Assembly (NCBI GenBank): GCA_015680685.1
Contig: MNCI01013908.1
Span: 837,125-901,124, forward strand
Source of the DNA: Gnetum montanum
Taxonomy: Eukaryota; Streptophyta; Gnetopsida; Gnetales; Gnetaceae
Reading direction: 5' to 3'
Length of the DNA: 64,000 nucleotides
Shown here: piece after piece, positions 50,401 through 62,400 of the stretch
How the letters are laid out: every line of letters begins with the position of its first letter
How positions within the stretch are numbered: position 1 is the stretch's first letter
Made by a program: the position numbers and the translations under genes
Notes under the pieces: model-generated
Told to the model about the DNA's origin: nothing
Databases searched by the model: none
The model's input: the letters and a program-made list of their open reading frames with translations, nothing else

Positions 50401-53400
50401 AAGGTGCATTGCATTCTCAGATCATTGATGGATGCCACAACACATTTTGGGCTGGTCATCTGGGTCACAAACGTATAGTGGCATTGGTGGAGTGGCAGTT
50501 CTATTGGTCTAGTTTGGGGATCAATATGGCCAATTTTGTGCAAAGCTATTTGGTCTATCAATAGGAAAAAAGTTCGAATGAAAAACTAAAGGGCATGCTT
50601 CATCCTTTGAAAAGTTGGGAGTTATCATGGGTGGCTATCTCCATGGATTTCATCATAGGGCTTCCCATAGTATAGGGATATTCCAACATTTTTGTCGTTG
50701 TGAATAAGGTCTGAAAGTTCATTCCATGCTCTTCTCTTGCATGACTAAGGATGTGACATCCTTGTTCTTTGACAATGTCATGCACTACTTTGGATTGCCT
50801 TCAAGCATCGTTTTTTATCGTGACTCCCATTTCATGAGGGATTTTTAGCAGAAGTTATTTCAAATGTTGGGGACAAAGTTGTGGATGTCCTTGGGGTACC
50901 ATCCTCAAAAAAAGATGGGCAAATAGAATAGGTCAATAGAGTTCTTGAAGAGTATCTCTCACATTTCATTTGGTTACAACTTTTTTTTTTTTTGAGAAAG
51001 TATTCGGGATTCGATTATGAAAGGTCAAATTATGATACATAAGAGTACAAAACGGGGTCACCAGCGGCGGCGCCCACCCCCCCCCCAAGAAAAAGCAGCA
51101 AAACTCAGCAAACCCAAAAACAAAAACTGGGGAAGGGGGGNNNNNNNNNNNNNNNNNNNNNNNNNNNNNNNNNNNNNNNNNNNNNNNNNNNNNNNNNNNN
51201 NNNNNNNNNNNNNNNNNNNNNNNNNNNNNNNNNNNNNNNNNNNNNNNNNNNNNNNNNNNNNNNNNNNNNNNNNNNNNNNNNNNNNNNNNNNNNNNNNNNN
51301 NNNNNNNNNNNNNNNNNNNNNNNNNNNNNNNNNNNNNNNNNNNNNNNNNNNNNNNNNNNNNNNNNNNNNNNNNNNNNNNNNNNNNNNNNNNNNNNNNNNN
51401 NNNNNNNNNNNNNNNNNNNNNNNNNNNNNNNNNNNNNNNNNNNNNNNNNNNNNNNNNNNNNNNNNNNNNNNNNNNNNNNNNNNNNNNNNNNNNNNNNNNN
51501 NNNNNNNNNNNTCCCTGGCCTGGAACTGGGCCTCCAGTTCGTTGCGGGCCTGGGCCAGGGCCTCCGCCCATTTTGCCTCCCACTCCCTCCGTTCCGCCTC
51601 CCTGGCCTCCGCCACCAGCTTTTGCCGTTGCTCTTCATTCCAGGAGGAGGTCATGGGCGGAGGAGAGGGTGCTGGGGGCGCTGAGGTCGTCCCGGCCGGC
51701 CCCTCGGGGGGGCGCCGCGCCCGCGGGGCCCGACGACCCCACCCGAAATGAACACCACCGGGACAGGGACCCCCCGCCCCCCTCGACGACCCGGGGGAGC
51801 AGCTCCCCCGAGGGGGGGCAGGGTGGGGGGGTTGCTGCCTCCCCTCCGCCCCCCGCCACAGAGCCAAAATCACCCCTGAGTGCTTACCTTGGCGTTTGAG
51901 GCGGAGGGCCTCCTTAAAATAGAGGGGGAGGTTGACCTGGCCACCGGTCTTCAGGCAACGGAGGAAGGTAAAATGCAGGCCCTGCAGCTTGGACCCGTTG
52001 CCAGACTGGACGAAGTACCGTTCCACCAGGTCCGCCCCCCGGGCCCAGAGGCGAGGGAGAGCAGATCTGGGCACCTGTCGACTGATGGTCCTTGGGATGG
52101 TCCCACGGAAGAACATCCCAGCATCCGTGAGGCCGTGGGTAGACGGGAGGATTCTCTTTGCCAGAGTTCGCATTGGAAAGGCAACCATGAATTCCTCAAT
52201 TGGTGGAAACCTCCCATCAAGGTTTTAATCCTTTGGTAGATGAGTTCGTTAAATGGTAGGCAGATCATATCCAAGTTGCCATATTGTACTTGGAAAAGTT
52301 CATTTAGTGTATGAAAAAGCAAGTAGATAACAGGAGGAGGTCGTCGAAGTTTGTAGTTGAAGAGTGAGCATTGTTAAAAATGGATTATGTAGGGTGGATG
52401 AGGCCAACGAAGGGTGCTAGCCAAAAGTTTCTCAAGCGGTATGATGGACCTTTCAAGGTCCTTGTTTGTATCAATCTGGTTACCTACAAATTACAATGGT
52501 AAACATATCTACTTAAGTATCATCCAATGTTTATTTGTCAATGGTTAAAACATTTATTTTTGGTGACGATGACTCCTCAACCTTAGGTTCAAGGGACCTC
52601 CAAACATTGAAACAATTAAGGGTCGACGAATTCACTCAATTGCCAACATGCACACCACATGTTGCACTCTAGATCAAAAGGTTGAGTTTTTGGTGCATTG
52701 GCAAGGCACATCCTCAAAGGAGGATCCCTAGGAGGAGTGGCAAGCGCTCAGGAACAAGCAGATGTTCATTACAAATTTTTGCACTAAAAATCACATTGAT
52801 TTGCCCTTGTGGATGTACAAAGATGGTTGACCAAAGGCAGCCACTAGATGATGGGAGTCCTAGTGTAGTTTGTAAAAAAAAAGGTGAAATGTGTGATAGG
52901 CTGATGGGCACCAAAGTGGATTCGAGATGAACTACTTTTGAGAGGTGGAGAATCGATGTGTCTTCTCTTTCAATTATGGAGTTGGGTGATGCCACAGTGA
53001 GGCTAGAATCCCAAGATCCTTGCACATGTTAGTGAAAGGCTATTACTAGGCATGGGGAGTGGTTCTTCCAAGGCACGAAATAACCTTTCCTTGGTTGCAG
53101 AAGGATCAACTCTAGTCTCTCATTTCACAACTGTAGGTAGAGGATTGGCTCGCATGTCAAGTAAGTAGATTTCACTCCGCATAGAAAGGTTGGTCTAGTT
53201 TGCATGAAAAAGGACATTTTCCTAAACTTGGGTAGTGCAAACTTCTCTAAGCATCTGTTGGATGATAGGATGAGTTCAACACTTTGTACTTTAAGGTTGA
53301 AGAACCCTAGCTATGAGACCTTCTTGTTTACAACTATCAGAAGGGCTTCTAGATATTTGAAGTCCCTTGATATCCATTGTGACTTTCTATGTTCGGAAAA

Positions 53401-56400
53401 GTGAATGCTTCATGGATGTTGTTTCTTTCAAGCAAAGGAGAGTGTAGGAAAACATGCCTTGTTGGTGGATCGAAGGTTGCTTTCATCCAGAATGGGGGTT
53501 GGAAGAGCGTAGAGATCCTTTTAGGTTCCATGCTATTTTAACCATCACTTTAGAACTACATGGGCCTTGATTCCTTGTGAATCTTGTCATAGAGTTATGT
53601 AGGCTTGCAGAGGAGCTTTGGCTTGAATGCTTGGGCCACTACCCACTCTTTGGAGTAGGCTTAGGGCTAGATGTGTTAACATAGGAACATGTCTTAGCTT
53701 TTCTAGGAGAATAATGTGTTATGTGTTTTTCGTAGTTGTATGTGTGTGTGTGTGCACACATGCACCTTGTTGGTCTAGTTGCATAATTAATGCTTATAGT
53801 GTAATACCCATTCATAGGGAGCAAGAGCTAGCACCCGAAGCCCCCCCAGAAAGAAAGCTAATTGAAAGAAGAAAATGCCGAGGTGGCTTTCTTTCTACAA
53901 CAATCAACTAACATTAACTTATAAAATTAAAACAAAATCAACAACACCTTGACCTAGCTCTAAAACAGGTCAATCAATATTAATTTTAATAATAAGAGAT
54001 AATTTTATAAAGAAATAGCCATAGTAAAATATTTGTGCAAGATTCATTAGATTACAAAAATCAAACTTATTATTATTCAACCTAAAAAGAAATATTTAAT
54101 CAAGATCCTTTACACATTTGTAAACCAAAGAAATGACCACAAAAGCAAATAAATTAATAATCTCATATTTGTTCAATCACATAATCATATTTTATAATTT
54201 CTAGCAACACACAAAACAAGATCATCTGAATTTAACTCTTGTAACCATTTTACCATTAATCATTTAATCAGGAAACTCATATGTTCACAATAGAGAATAA
54301 ATAAATCTTAACCATAAATTAACATCCTAGGTTCCCCACCCCACCCGACCCCACCCCACTCCCCAACTCCATCAACTTATAGAAAGATATCAAAATCAGA
54401 CTTGCGAAGGTATAGGGAAAAAAAAGTATAATTCACAATTCAAATCCAAGATTTATGCATTCAAAGGGGGAGGGTTCATTAACTAAATTCCAACCAAAAT
54501 CCAAGAATTCAACAATTTTAAAACATTCACAATTATCGATGGGCCCAAGGATACTTTCACTTTCTACTAGTGGTACCAATCCTCATATTAGGGATCCTTG
54601 GCCCCTGTTGGCAATCTTTTGCCAAAAATGCCCCAAATCGTTATGGGTGTTTCTAAATTGTTATAGAAACAACTCTCATCCAAGTCATTTAGGTGTGAGT
54701 GTAGAAGACGGGCGGAGAGATCCAAAAGAAAGGTATTAAAGGTTTAAAAAATCTAAGCTTACAACAACAATCTTGATATTTTCATACAAGCATTGTGAAG
54801 GTGGTTAGACAAGCAAGAGGAGAGAAGTTTGAGAAAATCAACCCTTGTTGGCCATTATCAAACATAACAAAGATGGATCATTTTACCTCCTTGCTTAGAT
54901 ATCTTGCTTACTAGGAAGAATTATTTGAATATTGGATAGCTATGCCGCACTTGTTTTCTTTCTCCTTACTATCTCTTGTGGCAGCCATAGTCTTCTCTCC
55001 CTTCCTAGCCACATTCCCTGTTGTTGTATCCCTTTTTTCTTGTTCTCCTCAACTACTTTTGCCTTGTGTGTCTTTTTTTCCTTTCCTCCTCTTCCTATTT
55101 GTAGGTGGAATAAGGGATAATAGAGGGTTTCTTGTAACTGCCTTCTTGGGGGATTGTTCATATTCTTTTATTTCTTTTTAAAGTTCTCTCTCTTTTTTAT
55201 TAAGCAATGGGTCATGAGTTCAATTCTCTTCATGATCACTATAAAAAAAATCAATAACATGTATATTCACAGGTTTTTTCATTTCCTAAATCAACAATTT
55301 TTGATATTTCAGAATTTAGATTTTGCTAGATATCAAGTTCAATTTCTCTTGATAATTACAAAACATTTCAGCATAATATCTATCTCTTTATCATTTAGAA
55401 TTGACTTAAGATGCAAGGAAAAAGTTTTCAAAATGATTCATGATAAGGGCAGTTCAATATACATAATCAAATAAGACACCTTCTTTTTCAGGTTGTCAGT
55501 GATGTGAATTTTTCCGTTGTCTTATGAGCCTTGAAAGTTCATCACGTGACCTTTCTACAGCCATGGAGAGGGTACTTATACTCTACTATTTTAAACTAAA
55601 AATAGCAATGCATGACATTTAGATAAAGTAAAATAAAAAATAAAATATAAAGCTACAATATTTGCACACAATATCCCTGATTCATGGGTCAGGTTCCTCC
55701 GACTTGATTCAAGTTCCTCAATATGAGCATTCTTTTGCACCTCAACATACCTGTTTTAGTTCTTGAGGCACACCTTAGAGCATTGTCTTCTGTTTCTTAG
55801 CATCTATGTTGAAATAGAACAGAAAATATTTTGTTTTCCCATATATCATTTATCATTCTTATTTTAAAACTTTCCCAGCATGTATTTTAAATCATATTTC
55901 TTGTGCATAAGGTATTTAAACATTTAATCATAATATATATAAAAATTTGGTCAACAAATTTATTACTATTCCATTTAGCCATTTCCACCATAGTCCAAAC
56001 AAAGGACACACACAAGTTGTTAACAAAACATGCACACAAATACACAGAAAGACTATTACAATCATCAATGCAAAAATTTAAGGAGAAGTGGTTCATTACA
56101 TATAGGGACTCTAATGCCTCTAACCATAGGCTAACGGGTTGTGTACTTAATGTTGTGAAATATGTACGCTAAGCTATGAGGTGTAGTCCACCTTGAGTTT
56201 GCTGTCCCCTGTTGCTATTGTTGGGCCTCTTGAGTGGTGCCAAATAGTGTTTTCCAATGGCGGCACTGTTACATTAGCTACATGAGCTCCTTTTTCTATT
56301 CACCTCTATGAAGAGCTAGATCTTTGTTTATTTGCATTTTTTTCGGATCATCTTGAATCAATTTTCCTATGTCTTTTTTGGTATTTCTTTTGATGTCTTT

Positions 56401-59400
56401 AATAGAACAGTGATATAGCAACCTTTTCTTATAGGCTCATTATTTGATATTTTTTTTGACATGCCTAGACTATCTAAAAAGCCATTTCTATAACTTATTT
56501 GAAATAATAGCTATACTAAGGCTTCCTCTAATGTTTGTATCATGGAGTTCATCTCTTTTAGTAACATTCAACATCTATATAACCATTTGCATTTTTGCCA
56601 CATTGATTTATTGTTCATTCCTCTTTTGTGCTACCTAACATTCGACATCACATAAGATAACAGGCTTGATTACTGTCCTGTAAAATTTTCCCTTTAGTTT
56701 TATTGGGATTCTTTCATCACATAGAACACCACTAGCTTATCTCTATTTTGACCATGTGTTTCTCAAATTTACCATGAAATTGATAGTGTACATGTTAATA
56801 TGGAATCTAGATTGGCTGATGTATTGACATATTGACATTTGTTTTTCATGTGGCATGTATTGACAGGGTGATTGTTGGACTAGATAGCAATGCCAACATT
56901 ATTAGCCACTAGACTTTTATAAATGTTTCTAGGGAAGTAGAGAATATGTACAGGTTTAGTAGAACTTGGGTTAGCTTGTAAGCAATCATATGTATAAATT
57001 GAGATGAAAGACAATGGAATTTATTGCTTAACCATTTGCTTTGGATGTGTGGTTGGTTTTGTTTTTGTTGCTACATCACTGGTCTCATAAAGCTATTGAA
57101 AGGTTGCTACATCATTGTTCTAGGAATGCTACTGAAAGGAAGGCAAAACATGGGAAAGACAATTGAGGATGATTTGAGAAACTGCAAATAAACAAAGATC
57201 TAGCTCTTCATGAAGGCGAATAACAAAAACAAACTAAAAAAAACTTTATATAGCCAACCCTATTTATTGGGACAAGGTTAGGATGATGACGACGATGATA
57301 ACTTTGTTGTGCTAATATTTGTTTCTGATCATATAATTTATTGTTATTAATGGCCTTAGCACATCATAGAATTGTGGTTTTTTTTATTGTTCTTTGATGA
57401 GAAAAATTTGTATTGGAGTATTTTTAAGGAATTCTTATAGAATTTTCCCCTTTCTCTTTTGCTGCTGTTGTTGTCAATGAGTGAGATAGTTTCCTAGGGT
57501 TGACAAGCAGCTTGGATTATTGGAAACAAAAATATTTGCAGTGATAGGTGTAGTGATGTAAAACCTTGCATCAATATAGGTTTGCAGTTAGATGTTTAAC
57601 AAAATAACATCGGCATCCAAAGCCAGGCTTGCAATTGGGTGCGTAATAATTTTTTAAGAAGGATCACATTTCATGCAGCTGGGTTTTGTAGGATGGGGTT
57701 TTCCTGAGGGTTGGTAATAGGGGATTGGAGTTTCAATATGTTGTGTTGTTAGTAGGATGATATTTTTTGGTGGGTTGCTTGTAGTAGGTTGAAGTTTCTT
57801 TTAGGTTGTTAGTCACAAAATGAAATCTTTAACAGGTCACTGCTGGCAAACGGAGTTTTCTGCTAGTTATTGAATCTGTAGAGAACATGTTTTTTTTGCT
57901 AGATTTATAAGGCGAAGACAAGGGTTGCAAGAAAGTTTGATTACTAATTTGTAGATGGAAAAATTCCTATTTGTAGGGTGGGAAAATTCCTATCTGCAGA
58001 GGGAGATATTTTTGTGGAAGTAAGCACCATAGTGGTAAGCAATATAAGAAAAAATAAAGAATTGTGAACACATGAAAGGAATAGCACTCAGCAAGGATTC
58101 ACAAGCTTGAAGCCAGAAAGAGATATCTTAGAATTGTTGCATGAATAGCCATGTTTTTCCAAGCTTGTTGCAGGGGTTGGATCCTAGTATGACCACTATG
58201 TATTGGATTGTTGTTGTAGGTTGTGGGAGTGAATCTTCTTGATGCTTCCCTAACGTGTACATCACATGCACATCACATGCATGTTGAGTAGGAAATTTAG
58301 GGTTATTAAGTTATGCCATGTGTGATAGGTGGTGAAGAAGCATGTGTATTTTCCTACTAGTATAACAAGGCTTCTTTTGTAAATAAGGCATTGCTCACTT
58401 GGTTAGAGCATGTAGCTTGTGGTTTGCAAATGATAAGTTTGAATCTAAGGAGCATGTTGAGATACATGCATGGTGGAAATATATATTCAAAGTTATAGCA
58501 GCAGGTAGATAGTTGGCGATAGTAAATCATCATCAAATCCTTTGCCTATCTTAATTGTCAACCTATATAGATGGGATAAAGGTACCAAGATCATGGTGAT
58601 AGCAAGGTTTTTTCTATGATGATTTTGTGACTCCACAATATTTCTATGTTCATCTTTTATTAGGTATGATTGAAGTACATGAATCTAATGTATTGTAATT
58701 CTCCTATGGTATGAAATTGAATAGTTGCGCATGTTGAGGGGATATTACTTCAAGGAGTTCTTTTTTATGTTTGATCTTGATGTTTCAATTGAGTGGGTGA
58801 TTGTTAGAAATACATAGATATGCTAACATAAGATTAAATAGTAAGGCTAATGTATCTAATGGCAATGACAATTATTAGAAGATGTTTCCAGAAGTTCTTA
58901 AAGTTTTTATATGTAAATGAGAAACCATGATTAGGTTCAATGAATTTAGGATTAGCTTGCTTGATGTGCAAGCAATCATATGCATTTGCTTATTTTCTGT
59001 ACTATGCATAACTAACATTTTTGTTTTTCATAGTACATTTCAAATCATACTAGATTCATCATCAATTGCAGTTGATTTTCCAAGGATTAGCGAGAATAAA
59101 TAGTGCCCAGGTTACTATCTAGTTTGTGATAGTTTATAATATATTGTTGTTTAAAACAATCATTCTCATCATATAGGAGATGTTGTAGTTGATCATTGTG
59201 CTTGCCATCATGATGATAGACAAGCATAAAAAGAAGGTAGTTGACTAGTTAGTCATAATTCCAATATCTACACTATTCTTGATCCTAAATATCATGACAT
59301 GAATGCATGACTCATGCATTTTAGTATTTTGAATACTGTTCTACAATGATCCATCATCATCATAGCCTTGTCTCAACAAAATATGGTCAGCTACATGAGT

Positions 59401-62400
59401 TCTTTTTTGCCATTTGCTTGTATGAAAAGTTAGATCTTTGTTTACTTGCAGTTTCTTCAAGTCATCTTCAATCATTTTTTTCCATGTCTTCTTTGGTCTT
59501 CCTTTTGGTGGCTTTCCTAAAATAGTGATGTAGCAACCTTTGTTTATAGGCTCATTGTCTGATCTTCTTTGCACATGTCCAAACCATCTAAGCCTTCATT
59601 CTTGTAGTTTATTTGAAATAGAAGCCCCTCTAAGTCTTCCTCTAATGTTGGTATTATGTAGACTATCTCTTCTAGTAACATTCAATAACTATCAAAACAT
59701 TTGCATTTTTGCCATACTGATTTGTTGTTTATGCCTCTTTTGTACTACCCAACATTTAGCACCATATAAGATAGTAAGCCTGATTATTGTTTTGTAAAAT
59801 TTCCCCTTTTAATTTTGTTGGTATACTTTTATCACAGAGAACACCACTAGCTTGTCTTCATGTTGGCCATCCTACCTTGATTCTATTTTTGATATCTTTA
59901 TCAATTTTACCATCTAATTGAAGGATTGATCCTAAGTAGTAGAGCTATTTGTAGTGATGGACATTTTTGCTTTGAAATGTCACTTCTATTTCACCATTGT
60001 TTATGTTGTTATTAAAATTGCATTCCATATATTCTGTCTTACTTCTGCTAATTTTTAAGCTTTTTGATTCAAGAGCATATTTCCACTTGTCCATTTTAGC
60101 AAGAATATTTTCTTGAGTTGTATCCACCAACACAATATCATTTGCAAACATCATACACCAAGGGATTTCATTTTGTATTTGCTTTGTTAATTCAGCCATA
60201 ATAATTGCAAACCCTTGATGTAGACTTATTGTGAGTAGAAAATTAGATATTATTTCACAAGTTGTTCTAATGTTGGTGATAGCTTCTTCATACATGTCTT
60301 GAATTACTTTGATATATTTGTTAGAGATGTTTTTCCTCCGCAAGGCCCACCACATAATATCTCTAGGCACTCTATCATATGCTTTTTCCAAGTCAATGAA
60401 GATCATATGAAGATTTTTTCTATGTTTATTGCATTTCCCCATCAATTGTTGTATCAAGAAAATAGCCTCTATAGTAGATCTCCTTAGCATAAATCCAAAT
60501 TGATTTTATGATACTATTGATTCAAGTCTGAGATATTGCTCTATGACTCTTTCCCAAAGCTTTATAGTATGGCTCATTAGCTTGATCCCTCTATAGTTTG
60601 TCCAATTTTGTACATCTCCTTTATTTTTGTAAATGAGAATAACAAAGCTTTTTCTCCAAATTTTGGGCATTTCTCCATCCTTCAAAATTTTGTTAAGTAA
60701 TTGTGTCAACCAAGAAATTGTTGTATCTCCCAATGCTTTCCAAGCTTCTATAGGAATGTTATTTGGTTTAATAGTTTTTCCATTTTTCATTTTGATAAGG
60801 TTATCTTCACCTCAGAGAAGGAAAGTTAATTAACCAAACTGAAATTTGGTTCTTCTTGGATGTTTTCTCTTGGGAATTCTACATTTAATAATTCTTCAAA
60901 ATAAAATTTTCACTTATGCAAAATTTCAGTCTTTTATCAAAATTGTTTAATTTGCTTTCTTGATGCATATGACATGATTAATGTCCTTACATTTGTTGTT
61001 TATGATCTTTGCCAATTTATAAATAGATTTTTTTCTTTCTTTTGTTCCTAATTTTTTATAAAAGTTATCAAAGAACTTATGTTTGGCTTTGGTTACAGCT
61101 ATAGTTGCCTCCTTTTTGCCCTTTGTATATCAGCCTATTTTCTTGGCTACCACTTTGCTATGATTCCTTAAAGCACTATTTATTGTTTTGGATAGTGTGT
61201 TGCACTTCATCACTCCACCACCATGTCTCCTTTGGAATTTATTTTTTGCCTTTTGTTTCACCCAAAATGTTCTTTCCAATTTTTTGAATGTAATTTTCTA
61301 TCTGGCCCCAAATTAAATTTGTAGAGCAATCCCAATTCTAGGTGCCTTCATGAAGAAATTATTCTTTGAATAAGGTGTTGTTATCTTCTTTCAAATTTCA
61401 CCATTTTATGCATTTAGTCCCTTTTCTTGTGCTACCTTTAAAGTTTTGTATAGCTAAATCCATGATCACTAGTTGATGTTGAGTTGCAAGACACTTTCTA
61501 GATATGACTTTGCAGTTTTTGCACATGGCCTAATCTCTTTTGCATAACAAGAAATAACCAATTTGTGCTTTATCGATACCACTCTTGTATTTAAGTAAAT
61601 GTTCTGTCCTCTTTTTGAAAATATGCATAATTAAAAACATGGTTATTAGTACCAACGACACAATGATAGCTCAAATGGTTGGTGTCATGGGCTTGCAAAG
61701 CACAAACCATTTGTTTTACTAATAGTAGCAACATAGTTCGCCCCCATGTTCATGCCATTAGCAAGAGTCGAATTATAGGGCTGTATGCTAATAGAAGCCC
61801 ATGGTTAGGAGCTCCTAGATTTTACTGTGGTTGTTAGATACCTTGACTATCCCTTTAAGTATCAATATATTTTTTTCCTACAACTTATTGGCTAGGGCTT
61901 GTGGCTTGCATCTACAAGTTATAAGTATGATATTATTGGATTATGTTGTGATGCACAACATTGTGGAAAAGATAATCACTGAAATTGAATTAGTTTAATA
62001 GATCCCTAGGTCAAGGATCTAATAGAAATAGTCGAGCCCAATTCATGTTATTGTTTTAGTTGGACAATAATCGCACTGGCAAGCTATAGCGGCCCAGCGC
62101 TAGTTAAAGCCATGTAAAGGTAACTAACTGAGATCACCTCAAACATTGTTATTATTCTCTTTAAAAGAACTTTTAAATGTATAGTTAATTACTAAAATAC
62201 AACAAATTTTTAGGGTCGTGAAACATCCTAGAAATAGAATGACTGTATGAAAGCATGGAGGGAGAATGTAAAACATAAAATGTGACTGAAAGTTATAAGA
62301 ATTAACAAGCTATGCATCATGGTTAGGAATGAGTTGGTACTAGGAGAGTGATACTTCTAATTTTTATTATTTTTCTTAGAGAGAATGATTATGTAATAGG

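Larger units (their letters stand above)
41385..56273 (+). mobile_element. Ty3/gypsy chromovirus, dead, with three insertions
   Basis: 5' LTR 41385-41897, tRNA-Met-type PBS, gag, protease, a trace of RT, RNase H, integrase, chromodomain and a 3' LTR split into 53443-53799 and 56106-56273. TSD is TTGGC on the left and TTAGC on the right. Foreign DNA inside: 44107-49762 (where RT should be), 50981-about 52205 (within integrase) and 53800-56100 (within the 3' LTR). The domain order protease-RT-RNase H-integrase-chromodomain is that of plant chromoviruses. Confidence 0.88.

Noticed and set aside
50966-51751. Several overlapping ORFs across the second N run
   Set aside because: The frames cross N and GC-rich DNA in which all frames stay open. 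Only the minus frame sharing motifs with intron 1 was kept.
54932-55181. Hydrophobic ORFs resembling membrane segments
   Set aside because: Pyrimidine-rich part of solo LTR C2, the reverse of the C1 stretch above; translation is by chance.
58383-58455. Functional tRNA gene
   Set aside because: Box-like words are present but a paired acceptor stem and a proper cloverleaf are not; treated as SINE-like.
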